Assembly (NCBI GenBank): GCA_032622095.1
Contig: CP136062.1
Location: 153,320,875 to 153,384,874, forward strand
Length of the DNA stretch: 64,000 nucleotides
Direction: 5' to 3'
DNA from: Siphonodentalium dalli
Taxonomy: Eukaryota > Mollusca > Scaphopoda > Gadilida > Siphonodentaliidae
The first letter of the stretch is position 1. Each line of letters starts with the position of its first letter. Both the position numbers and the translations under genes were made by a program. The notes under the pieces are model-generated. The model saw nothing but the letters and a program-made list of their open reading frames with translations, searched no databases and was not told the DNA's origin. Positions 53,035 through 64,000 of this stretch are shown one piece after another.

Positions 53035-56000
53035 TAAGCGCGAAGAACGCACTTTAGCAAAAACATACCGTGTCAAAAGTAAAAACTTTTGAGCCAAAGG
53101 TATAGGTTAAACATTAATGGATACAGTTATCAGGTGCGAGCTATACTGTGCTTTACTGGTCGACGACTGGTGTCCATAATATGGCAACAACGATTATGTC
53201 ATGAACATTCTCTCGACTTCAATTTTATTCTAATTACATGTAAATATACCTACGTATATATGGAATATACTCATACTGATAATAGAATAACGATTTCGAA
53301 ACCAATGTCTATTTTTTCACCTTAAATATCGGCGCGCCGTTTAGCGAAATTGTGAACTATAGAGTTGCACTTCTTATACATCAAGCGTGTTAAAGCGGCC
53401 CTTCTGTTTATATCATACTTTGATATCGATGCATGGGTCCCACAGTCCCGTTATATAATATTTGCCAATTTGTGGGGCAAAGCGACCTGCTAATCTAGCA
53501 GGGGCGTGGCTATGAGTCTCGGTTGGGGGTGTCTACGTTGAAATTTCCAACTGACTGCAACTGACTTTCCAACTGTTGGCATTTCCAACCTGACACCCCC
53601 TGAGGTTTGAAAATATCCAATTGACGGCCATTTCAGACCAAACTGTTTACCAACATAAGTAGAAATATATGCTACTGTTGGTCTAAAAACAATTAATTTG
53701 CTACTAATTACTGGTTGGAAAATCAAACAATGATAACCATTTCAAGCTATATGTGGTGTAAAATTTCCTGCTAATGTTGTCTCTGTAATGAAATTTCCAA
53801 CTATTGAAATTTTGACCAATCTTGGGCGGGGGTTTTTCCACCTCCCCCAGGTTTATGTAATTATTACTGCACAAAAAATTGTGTTGCAATTAGTTCCGGG
53901 TATGGCATTTTTTTCTCATAAATGCACTGGACTATTTAATTAATAGGCTGTAATTTTATTTATAAGTTATAATTTCATAAGGGCGCAGAACGCACTTTCT
54001 CAAAAACATACCGTGTCAAAAGTAAAAACTTTTGAGCCAAAGGTATAGGTTAAACATTAATAGATATAGTTATCAGGTGCGAGCTATACTGTGCTTTACT
54101 GGTCGACGACTGGTGTCCATAAGATGGTAACAACGACTATGTCAATGACATCCGTTCGACTTTAAGTTTACTCTAAATTATTGTAAGTAACCCTTTGTAG
54201 ATATGGAACATACTCCTACTAATATTAAAATCACGATTTCGAAACCGATGTCTATTTTTTTAATGTTTTTTTTTCCAAATTAAATATCGGCGCGCCGTGT
54301 TGCGAAATTGTGAATTAGAGTGACACTTCTTATACATCTAATGTGTAAAAGCGGCCTTTCTATTTATATCATAATTGGATACAGGGCCTGGAGGCATGCG
54401 TCATGCAGCCCTGCTATATAATATCTACCAAGTTGTGGGGCAAATAAACAAGCAGGGACGTACTAGGGGTCTCCGTTGGGTGGGGGGCGTGTCTACGTTG
54501 AAATTTACAAATGCAACTAACTTTCCAACTGTTTGAAATTTCCAACCTGTCACCCTATCCCCCCTGAGGTTTGAAAATATCCAACTGACGGCCATTTCAG
54601 ACCAAATTATTTACAACAGAAAAACACAAAATGTGTTGGAATTAGTACCATGCGTGTCGTATTTTTAAATGCACTCGACTATATTTGGTTACAATTTTAT
54701 AAGTGCGAAAACGCACTTTCGCAAAAACATACCGTGTCAAAAGTAGAAACTTTTGAGCCAAAGGTATAGGTTAAAAATTAACAGATACAGTTATCAGGAT
54801 CCAGCTATACCCTGCATTATACTGTTCGACGACTGGTGTCCATGCATAAGATGGTAACAACGACTATGTCAATGACATTCGCCCGACTTTTAAGTTTATT
54901 CTAAATACATGTAAGTAAACCCGGGTCTATATAAAATATACTCCTGCTGATACTAATATAACGATTTCGAAACCGATGTCTATTTTTTTCACGTTAAATA
55001 TCGGCGCCAGTTTTGCGAAAATGTGAACTAGAGTTACACTTCTCATACATCTTGTGTGTAGAAGTGGCCCTTCCATTGGATATTTATGCATGGGTCCTGC
55101 AGCCCTGCTATATCATATCTACCAATTTGTGGGCAAAGCGATACCACTAAACTAGCAGGGACGTATTATATTGAAAATATCCAACTGACAGCCATTTCAG
55201 ACCAAAATGTTTATCGACATAAGTAGAAATATATGCTGCGGTTGGTCTAAAAACAATAAATTTCCAACTAATTACTGGTTGGAAAATTAAATAATGATAA
55301 CCATTTCAAGCTATATGTGGTGTATTATTTCCTGCTAATATTGTCTCTGTAATGAAATTTCCAACTATTGAAATTTTGACCAAACTTGGGCCTCCCCCAG
55401 GTTTATGTAATTATTACTGCGCAAAAAATTGTGTTGCAATCAGTTCCGGGTTTGGCATTTTTTCTCATAAATGCACTGGACTATTTATCAGGTTGTAATT
55501 TTATTCGTAAATTATAATTTCATAAGTGTGCAGAACACACTTTCTCAAAAACATACCGTGTCAAAAGTAAAAACTTTTGAGCCAAAGGTATAGGTTAAAC
55601 ATTAACAGATACAGTTATCAGGAGCCAGCTATACTGTGCTTTACTTATCAACAAGTGGTGTCCATAAGGTGGTAACAACGGCTATGTCAACGACACTCGT
55701 TCGACTTTAAGTTTACTCTAAATTTATCTAAGTAAACCTGTGTAGATATGGAACATACTCCTACTAATATTAAAACCACGATTTCGAAACCGATGTCTAT
55801 TTTTTTGTTTTTCAAATTAAATATCGGCGCGCCGTGTTGCGAAATTGTGAATTAGAGTGACACTTCTTATACATCTAATGTGTAACGGCGGCCTTTCTAT
55901 TTATATCATAATTGGATACAGGGCCTGGATGCATGCGTCATGCAGCCCTGCTATATAATATCTACCAATTTGTGGGGCAAATAAACAAACAGGGACGTGC

Positions 56001-57360
56001 TAGAGGGTCTCCGTTGGGTGGGGGAGTGTCTACGTTGAAATTTACAAATGCAACTAACTTTCCAACTGTTGGAAATTTCCAACCTGTCACCCTATCCCCC
56101 CCTGCATGAGGTTTGAAAATATCCAACTGACGGCCATTTCAGACCAAATTATTTACAACAGAAAAACACAATATGTGTTGTAATTATAGAACCATGCGTG
56201 TCATTTTTTTAAATGCACTCGACTATATTTTGTTACAATTTTTATAAGTGCGAAACCGCACTTTCGCAAAAACATACCGTGTCAAAAGTAAAAACTTTTG
56301 AGCCAAAGGTATAGGTTAAACATTAACAGATACAGTTATCAGGATCCAGCTATACCCTGCATTATACTGTTCGACGACTGGTGTCCATGCATAAGATGGT
56401 AACAACGACTATGTCAATGACATTCGCCCGACTTTTAAGTTTATTCTAAATACATGTAAGTAAACCCGGGTCTATATAAAATATACTCCTGCTGATACTA
56501 ATATAACGATTTCGAAACCGATGTCTATTTTTTTCACGTTAAATATCGGCGCCAGTTTTGCGAAAATGTGAACTAGAGTTACACTTCTCATACATCTTGT
56601 GTGTAGAAGTGGCCCTTCCATTGGATATATATGCATGGGTCCTGCAGCCCTGCTATATCATATCTACCAATTTGTGGGCAAAGCGATACCACTAAACTAG
56701 CAGGGACGTACTATAGGTTCTCCGTTCAGGGGGGGGGGGGCTACGTTGGTATTTCCAATTGCAATGTACGCCTCCCTTGCATGAACCAGACCAAACTCCC
56801 ATGTTGTCGAAATAACATGTGCACCCCCCCCCCCCCCCCCCCCACCCCCCCCCCCCCCCCCCCACCCACCACACACCCCCACACACCCCCATACACCATC
56901 CCCCACACACCCCCCCCCCACACACACATTGGGTTGGAACTTTCCAACTGGTACCTCAAACTTTCCAATTGTTAGAAATTTCCAACATCCCCCCCCCCCC
57001 CCGAGGTTTGAAAATATCCAACTGACAGCCATTTCAGACCAAAATGTTTATCGACATAAGTAGAAATATATGCTGCGGTTGGTCTAAAAACAATAAATTT
57101 CCAACTAATTACTGGTTGGAAAATTAAATAATGATAACCATTTCAAGCTATATGTGGTGTATAATTTCCTGCTAATATTGTCTCTGTAATGAAATTTCCA
57201 ACTATTGAAATTTTTACCAAACTTGGGCCTCCCCCAGGTTTATGTAATTATTACTGCGCAAAAAATTGTGTTGCAATCAGTTCCGGGTTTGGCATTTTTT
57301 CTCATAAATGCACTGGACTATTTATCAGGTTGTAATTTTATTCGTAAATTATAATTTCAT
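53035..57360. repeat. Edge of the satellite array: mixed long and short units
   Basis: Measured from ACCGTGTCAAAAG to the next, unit lengths are 943, 721, 824, 721 and 1116. Long units contain an added block (ccaactattgaaattttgac ... ttccgggtttggcatttttt ... aaatgcactggactattta) that short units lack, and they use CTGCAGCCCTGCTATATCAT instead of ATGCAGCCCTGCTATATAAT. The pairs 54010-55555 and 55555-57392 look like two copies of a short+long dimer; the second carries about 290 extra bases around a poly-C tract. These units differ more from one another than those after 57.4 kb do. Confidence 0.88.
56820..56935. repeat. Poly-C tract and C/A-rich low-complexity insert
   Basis: More than 40 bases of almost pure C with single A interruptions, then CACACCCCCACACACCCCCA-type repeats. 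The minus strand is correspondingly G-rich and could form G-quadruplexes. It occurs only in the last long unit. Frames such as 56692-56925 (poly-Gly) are artefacts. Confidence 0.95.
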
Positions 57361-60300
57361 AAGTGTGCAGAACACACTTTCTCAAAAACATACCGTGTCA
57401 AAAGTAAAAACTTTTGAGCCAAAGGTATAGGTTAAACATTAACAGATACGGTTATCAGGATCCAGCTATACTGTGCTTTACTGATCAACAAGTTGTGTCC
57501 ATAAGGTGGTAACAACGGCTATGTCAACGACACTCGTTCGACTTTAAGTTTACTCTAAATTTATGTAAGTAAACCTGTGTAGATATGGAACATACTCCTA
57601 CTAATATTAAAACCACGATTTCGAAACCGATGTCTATTTTTTTTTTCTTAAAATTAAATATCGGCGCGCCGTGTTGCGAAATTGTGAATTAGAGTGACAC
57701 TTCTTATACATCTAATGTGTAACAGCGGCCTTTCTATTTATATCATAATTGGATACAGGGCCTGGAGGCATGCGTCATGCAGCCCTGCTATATAATATCT
57801 ACCAATTTGTGGGGCAAATAAACAAACAGGGACGTGCTAGAGGGTCTCCGTTGGGTGGGGGAGTGTCTACGTTGAAATTTACAAATGCAACTAACTTTCC
57901 AACTGTTGGAAATTTCCAACCTGTCACCCTATCCCCCCTGAGGTTTGAAAATATCCAACTGACGGCCATTTCAGACCAAATTATTTACAACAGAAAAACA
58001 CAAAATGTGTTGGAATTAGTACCATGCGTGTCATTTTTTTAAATGCACTCGACTATATTTTGTTACAATTTTTATAAGTGCGAAAACGCACTTTCGCAAA
58101 AACATACCGTGTCAAAAGTAAAAACTTTTGAGCCAAAGGTATAGGTTAAACATTAACAGTTACAGTTATCAGGAGCCAGCTATACTGTGCTTTACTGATC
58201 AACAAGTGGTGTCCATAAGGTGGTAACAACGGCTATGTCAACGACACTCGTTCGACTTTAAGTTTACTCTAAATTTATGTAAGTAAACCTGTGTAGATAT
58301 GGAACATACTCCTACTAATATTAAAACCACGATTTCGAAACCGATGTCTATTTTTTTTTCTTCAAATTAAATATCGGCGCGCCGTGTTGCGAAATTGTGA
58401 ATTAGAGTGACACTTCTTATCCATCTAATGTGTAACAGCGGCCTTTCTATTTATATCATAATTGGATAAAGGGGCCAGGAGGCATGCGTCATGCAGCCCT
58501 GCTATATAATATCTACCAATTTGTGGGGCAAATAAACAAACAGGGACGTGCTAGAGGGTCTCCGTTGGGTGGGGGAGTGTCTACGTTGAAATTTACAAAT
58601 GCAACTAACTTTCCAACTATTGGAAATTTCCAACCTGTCACCCTATCCCCCCCTGAGGTTTGAAAATATCCAACTGACGGCCATTTCAGACCAAATTATT
58701 TACAACAGAAAAACACAAAATGTGTTGGAATTAGTACCATGCGTGTCATTTTTTTAAATGCACTCGACTATATTTTGTTACAATTTTTATAAGTGCGAAA
58801 ACGCACTTTCGCAAAAACATACCGTGTCAAAAGTAAAAACTTTTGAGCCAAAGGTATAGGTTAAACATTAACAGTTACAGTTATCAGGAGCCAGCTATAC
58901 TGTGCTTTACTGATCAACAAGTGGTGTCCATAAGGTGGTAACAACGGCTATGTCAACGACACTCGTTCGACTTTAAGTTTACTCTAAATTTATGTAAGTA
59001 AACCTGTGTAGATATGGAACATACTCCTACTAATATTAAAACCACGATTTCGAAACCGATGTCTATTTTTTTGTTTTTCAAATTAAATATCGGCGCGCCG
59101 TGTTGCGAAATTTTGAATTAGAGTGACAATTCTTATACATCTAATGTGTAACAGCGGCCTTTCTATTTATATCATAATTGGATACAGGGCCTGGAGGCAT
59201 GCGTCATGCAGCCCTGCTATATAATATCTACCAATTTGTGGGGCAAATAAACAAACAGGGACGTGCTAGAGGGTCTCCGTTGGGTGGGGGAGTGTCTACG
59301 TTGAAATTTACAAATGCAACTAACTTTCCAACTATTGGAAATTTCCAACCTGTCACCCTATCCCCCCTGAGGTTTGAAAATATCCAACTGACGGCCATTT
59401 CAGACCAAATTATTTACAACAGAAAAACACAAAATGTGTTGGAATTAGTACCATGCGTGTCATTTTTTTAAATGCACTCGACTATATTTTGTTACAATTT
59501 TTATAAGTGCGAAAACGCACTTTCGCAAAAACATACCGTGTCAAAAGTAAAAACTTTTGAGCCAAAGGTATAGGTTAAACATTAACAGTTACAGTTATCA
59601 GGAGCCAGCTATACTGTGCTTTACTGATCAACAAGTGGTGTCCATAAGGTGGTAACAATGGCTATGTCAACGACACTCGTTCGACTTTAAGTTTACTCTA
59701 AATTTATGTAAGTAAACCTGTGTAGATATGGAACATACTCCTACTAATATTAAAACCACGATTTCGAAACCGATGTCTATTTTTTTTTTCTTCAAATTAA
59801 ATATCGGCGCGCCGTGTTGCGAAATTGTGAATTAGAGTGACACTTCTTATCCATCTAATGTGTAACAGCGGCCTTTCTATTTATATCATAATTGGATACA
59901 GGGCCAGGAGGCATGCGTCATGCAGCCCTGCTATATAATATCTACCAATTTGTGGGGCAAATAAACAAACAGGGACGTGCTAGAGGGTCTCCGTTGGGTG
60001 GGGGAGTGTCTACGTTGAAATTTACAAATGCAACTAACTTTCCAACTATTGGAAATTTCCAACCTGTCACCCTATCCCCCCTGAGGTTTGAAAATATCCA
60101 ACTGACGGCCATTTCAGACCAAATTATTTACAACAGAAAAACACAAAATGTGTTGGAATTAGTACCATGCGTGTCATTTTTTTAAATGCACTCGACTATA
60201 TTTTGTTACAATTTTTATAAGTGCGAAAACGCACTTTCGCAAAAACATACCGTGTCAAAAGTAAAAACTTTTGAGCCAAAGGTATAGGTTAAACATTAAC

Positions 60301-63300
60301 AGTTACAGTTATCAGGAGCCAGCTATACTGTGCTTTACTGACCAACAAGTGGTGTCCATAAGGTGGTAACAACGGCTATGTCAACGACACTCGTTCGACT
60401 TTAAGTTTACTCTAAATTTATGTAAGTAAACCTGTGTAGATATGGAACATACTCCTACTAATATTAAAACCACGATTTCGAAACCGATGTCTATTTTTTT
60501 TTCTTCAAATTAAATATCGGCGCGCCGTGTTGCGAAATTGTGAATTAGAGTGACACTTCTTATCCATCTAATGTGTAACAGCGGCCTTTCTATTTATATC
60601 ATAATTGGATACAGGGCCAGGAGGCATGCGTCATGCAGCCCTGCTATATAATATCTACCAATTTGTGGGGCAAATAAACAAACAGGGACGTGCTAGAGGG
60701 TCTCCGTTGGGTGGGGGAGTGTCTACGTTGAAATTTACAAATGCAACTAACTTTCCAACTATTGGAAATTTCCAACCTGTCACCCTATCCCCCCTGAGGT
60801 TTGAAAATATCCAACTGACGGCCATTTCAGACCAAATTATTTACAACAGAAAAACACAAAATGTGTTGGAATTAGTACCATGCGTGTCATTTTTTTAAAT
60901 GCACTCGACTATATTTTGTTACAATTTTTATAAGTGCGAAAACGCACTTTCGCAAAAACATACCGTGTCAAAAGTAAAAACTTTTGAGCCAAAGGTATAG
61001 GTTAAACATTAACAGTTACAGTTATCAGGAGCCAGCTATACTGTGCTTTACTGATCAACAAGTGGTGTCCATAAGGTGGTAACAACGGCTATGTCAACGA
61101 CACTCGTTCGACTTTAAGTTTACTCTAAATTTATGTAAGTAAACCTGTGTAGATATGGAACATACTCCTACTAATATTAAAACCACGATTTCGAAACCGA
61201 TGTCTATTTTTTTTTCTTCAAATTAAATATCGGCGCGCCGTGTTGCGAAATTGTGAATTAGAGTGACACTTCTTATCCATCTAATGTGTAACAGCGGCCT
61301 TTCTATTTATATCATAATTGGATAAAGGGGCCAGGAGGCATGCGTCATGCAGCCCTGCTATATAATATCTACCAATTTGTGGGGCAAATAAACAAACAGG
61401 GACGTGCTAGAGGGTCTCCGTTGGGTGGGGGAGTGTCTACGTTGAAATTTACAAATGCAACTAACTTTCCAACTATTGGAAATTTCCAACCTGTCACCCT
61501 ATCCCCCCTGAGGTTTGAAAATATCCAACTGACGGCCATTTCAGACCAAATTATTTACAACAGAAAAACACAAAATGTGTTGGAATTAGTACCATGCGTG
61601 TCATTTTTTTAAACGCACTCGACTATATTTTGTTACAATTTTTATAAGTGCGAAAACGCACTTTCGCAAAAACATACCGTGTCAAAAGTAAAAACTTTTG
61701 AGCCAAAGGTATAGGTTAAACATTAACAGTTACAGTTATCAGGAGCCAGCTATTACTGTGCTTTACTGATCAACAAGTGGTGTCCATAAGGTGGTAACAA
61801 CGGCTATGTCAACGACACTCGTTCGACTTTAAGTTTACTCTAAATTTATGTAAGTAAACCTGGGTAGATATGGAACATACTCCTACTAATATTAAAACCA
61901 CGATTTCGAAACCGATGTCTATTTTTTTTTCTTCAAATTAAATATCGGCGCGCCGTGTTGCGAAATTGTGAATTAGAGTGACACTTCTTATCCATCTAAT
62001 GTGTAACAGCGGCCTTTCTATTTATATCATAATTGGATACAGGGCCTGGAGGCATGCGTCATGCAGCCCTGCTATATAATATCTACCAATTTGTGGGCAA
62101 ATAAACAAACAGGGACGTGCTAGAGGGTCTCCGTTGGGTGGGGGAGTGTCTACGTTGAAATTTACAAATGCAACTAACTTTCCAACTATTGGAAATTTCC
62201 AACCTGTCACCCTATCCCCCCTGAGGTTTGAAAATATCCAACTGACGGCCATTTCAGACCAAATTATTTACAACAGAAAAACACAAAATGTGTTGGAATT
62301 AGTACCATGCGTGTCATTTTTTTAAATGCACTCGACTATATTTTGTTACAATTTTTATAAGTGCGAAAACGCACTTTCGCAAAAACATACCGTGTCAAAA
62401 GTAAAAACTTTTGAGCCAAAGGTATAGGTTAAACATTAACAGTTACAGTTATCAGGAGCCAGCTATACTGTGCTTTACTGATCAACAAGTGGTGTCCATA
62501 AGGTGGTAACAACGGCTATGTCAACGACACTCGTTCGACTTTAAGTTTACTCTAAATTTATGTAAGTAAACCTGTGTAGATATGGAACATACTCCTACTA
62601 ATATTAAAACCACGATTTCGAAACCGATGTCTATTTTTTTTTCTTCAAATTAAATATCGGCGCGCCGTGTTGCGAAATTGTGAATTAGAGTGACACTTCT
62701 TATCCATCTAATGTGTAACAGCGGCCTTTCTATTTATATCATAATTGGATACAGGGCCAGGAGGCATGCGTCATGCAGCCCTGCTATATAATATCTACCA
62801 ATTTGTGGGGCAAATAAACAAACAGGGACGTGCTAGAGGGTCTCCGTTGGGTGGGGGAGTGTCTACGTTGAAATTTCCAAATGCAACTAACTTTCCAACT
62901 ATTGGAAATTTCCAACCTGTCACCCTATCCCCCCTGAGGTTTGAAAATATCCAACTGACGGCCATTTCAGACCAAATTATTTACAACAGAAAAACACAAA
63001 ATGTGTTGGAATTAGTACCATGCGTGTCATTTTTTTAAACGCACTCGACTATATTTTGTTACAATTTTTATAAGTGCGAAAACGCACTTTCGCAAAAACA
63101 TACCGTGTCAAAAGTAAAAACTTTTGAGCCAAAGGTATAGGTTAAACATTAACAGTTACAGTTATCAGGAGCCAGCTATACTGTGCTTTACTGATCAACA
63201 AGTGGTGTCCATAAGGTGGTAACAACGGCTATGTCAACGACACTCGTTCGACTTTAAGTTTACTCTAAATTTATGTAAGTAAACCTGGGTAGATATGGAA

Positions 63301-64000
63301 CATACTCCTACTAATATTAAAACCACGATTTCGAAACCGATGTCTATTTTTTTTTCTTCAAATTAAATATCGGCGCGCCGTGTTGCGAAATTGTGAATTA
63401 GAGTGACACTTCTTATCCATCTAATGTGTAACAGCGGCCTTTCTATTTATATCATAATTGGATACAGGGCCTGGAGGCATGCGTCATGCAGCCCTGCTAT
63501 ATAATATCTACCAATTTGTGGGCAAATAAACAAACAGGGACGTGCTAGAGGGTCTCCGTTGGGTGGGGGAGTGTCTACGTTGAAATTTACAAATGCAACT
63601 AACTTTCCAACTATTGGAAATTTCCAACCTGTCACCCTATCCCCCCTGAGGTTTGAAAATATCCAACTGACGGCCATTTCAGACCAAATTATTTACAACA
63701 GAAAAACACAAAATGTGTTGGAATTAGTACCATGCGTGTCATTTTTTTAAATGCACTCGACTATATTTTGTTACAATTTTTATAAGTGCGAAAACGCACT
63801 TTCGCAAAAACATACCGTGTCAAAAGTAAAAACTTTTGAGCCAAAGGTATAGGTTAAACATTAACAGTTACAGTTATCAGGAGCCAGCTATACTGTGCTT
63901 TACTGATCAACAAGTGGTGTCCATAAGGTGGTAACAACGGCTATGTCAACGACACTCGTTCGACTTTAAGTTTACTCTAAATTTATGTAAGTAAACCTGT
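57360..64000. repeat. Homogeneous satellite array, about 714-bp unit, nine units and a partial
   Basis: ACCGTGTCAAAAG occurs at 57392, 58106, 58821, 59535, 60249, 60962, 61676, 62389, 63102 and 63814, so unit length is 712-715. Units differ by only a few substitutions and T-run length changes. Each has GTGCGAAAACGCAC (stem-loop), CAAAAGTAAAAACTTTTG (stem-loop), an AT-rich stretch, ATCGGCGCGCCGTG, and TTGGAAATTTCCAA. A 97-codon frame (MDTGPGGMRHAALLYNIYQF...) recurs in most units, but it is shared by descent and interrupted or shifted by single-base changes in others (for example 61340, 62134, 63559). The array continues past the window end. Confidence 0.96.

Noticed and set aside
56692-57032. 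Glycine- or proline-rich proteins over the poly-C region
   Set aside because: Homopolymer artefact with frames open on both strands.

Overview
This is eukaryotic, AT-rich, repeat-dense DNA. It has spliced exons with GT..AG introns, non-LTR retrotransposon remains, many inverted-repeat (MITE-like) elements and several minisatellites, and no operons, Shine-Dalgarno sites or long uninterrupted genes. The repeat phrases (GGCCGCCAGCGGCCATCTTGG arrays, GTCGTCCGTCGTCCG) and the CR1/L2-type LINE suggest a marine invertebrate, perhaps a bivalve or another lophotrochozoan. That placement is a low-confidence guess. 

Only one gene is well supported: the 3' part of a plus-strand gene for a single-pass membrane receptor. 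Four exons (6682-6764, 16127-16232, 28458-28531, 29314-29873) have compatible splice phases throughout and encode 273 residues: a Cys-rich juxtamembrane end, one transmembrane helix, a basic stop-transfer segment and a cytoplasmic tail of about 215 residues with five tyrosines, including an ITIM-like SPYAEL. The 5' exons lie outside the window. Its introns (9.4, 12.2 and 0.8 kb) are filled with repeats. The splice acceptor and first codons of the transmembrane exon are tandemly copied about five times just upstream of the real site.

Layout: 1-6.7 kb holds decayed repeats and antisense LINE C-terminal fragments. 6.8-16.1 kb is an intron with a LINE remnant, a 48-bp minisatellite, a long array built on GGCCGCCAGCGGCC, a 24/30-bp minisatellite and a roughly 300-bp degenerate array. 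16.2-28.5 kb is an intron with TTAA-flanked elements, foldback elements and a truncated CR1/L2-like LINE. 30-42.3 kb is a mosaic of inverted-repeat elements, including two copies of a 390-bp piggyBac-like MITE in opposite orientation and a 3.55-kb element with perfect 25-bp terminal inverted repeats and internal GTTAGTGTAATGACG sites. 42.4-46.2 kb is a large diverged foldback structure. 47.5-50.1 kb is a minisatellite of 94 complete 27/31-bp units. 50.9-51.2 kb is a foldback element whose arms carry three copies of a 21-bp motif. 53.0-64.0 kb is a satellite array: mixed 721-1116-bp units at the edge, then a homogeneous array of about 714-bp units running off the end of the window.

Most long open frames in the window come from repeats whose period is divisible by three, or that cycle between frames, and should not be read as genes. 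The observations most worth checking are the acceptor/exon duplication, the shared palindromic module in TTAA elements, the 3.55-kb element and the satellite with paired stem changes.
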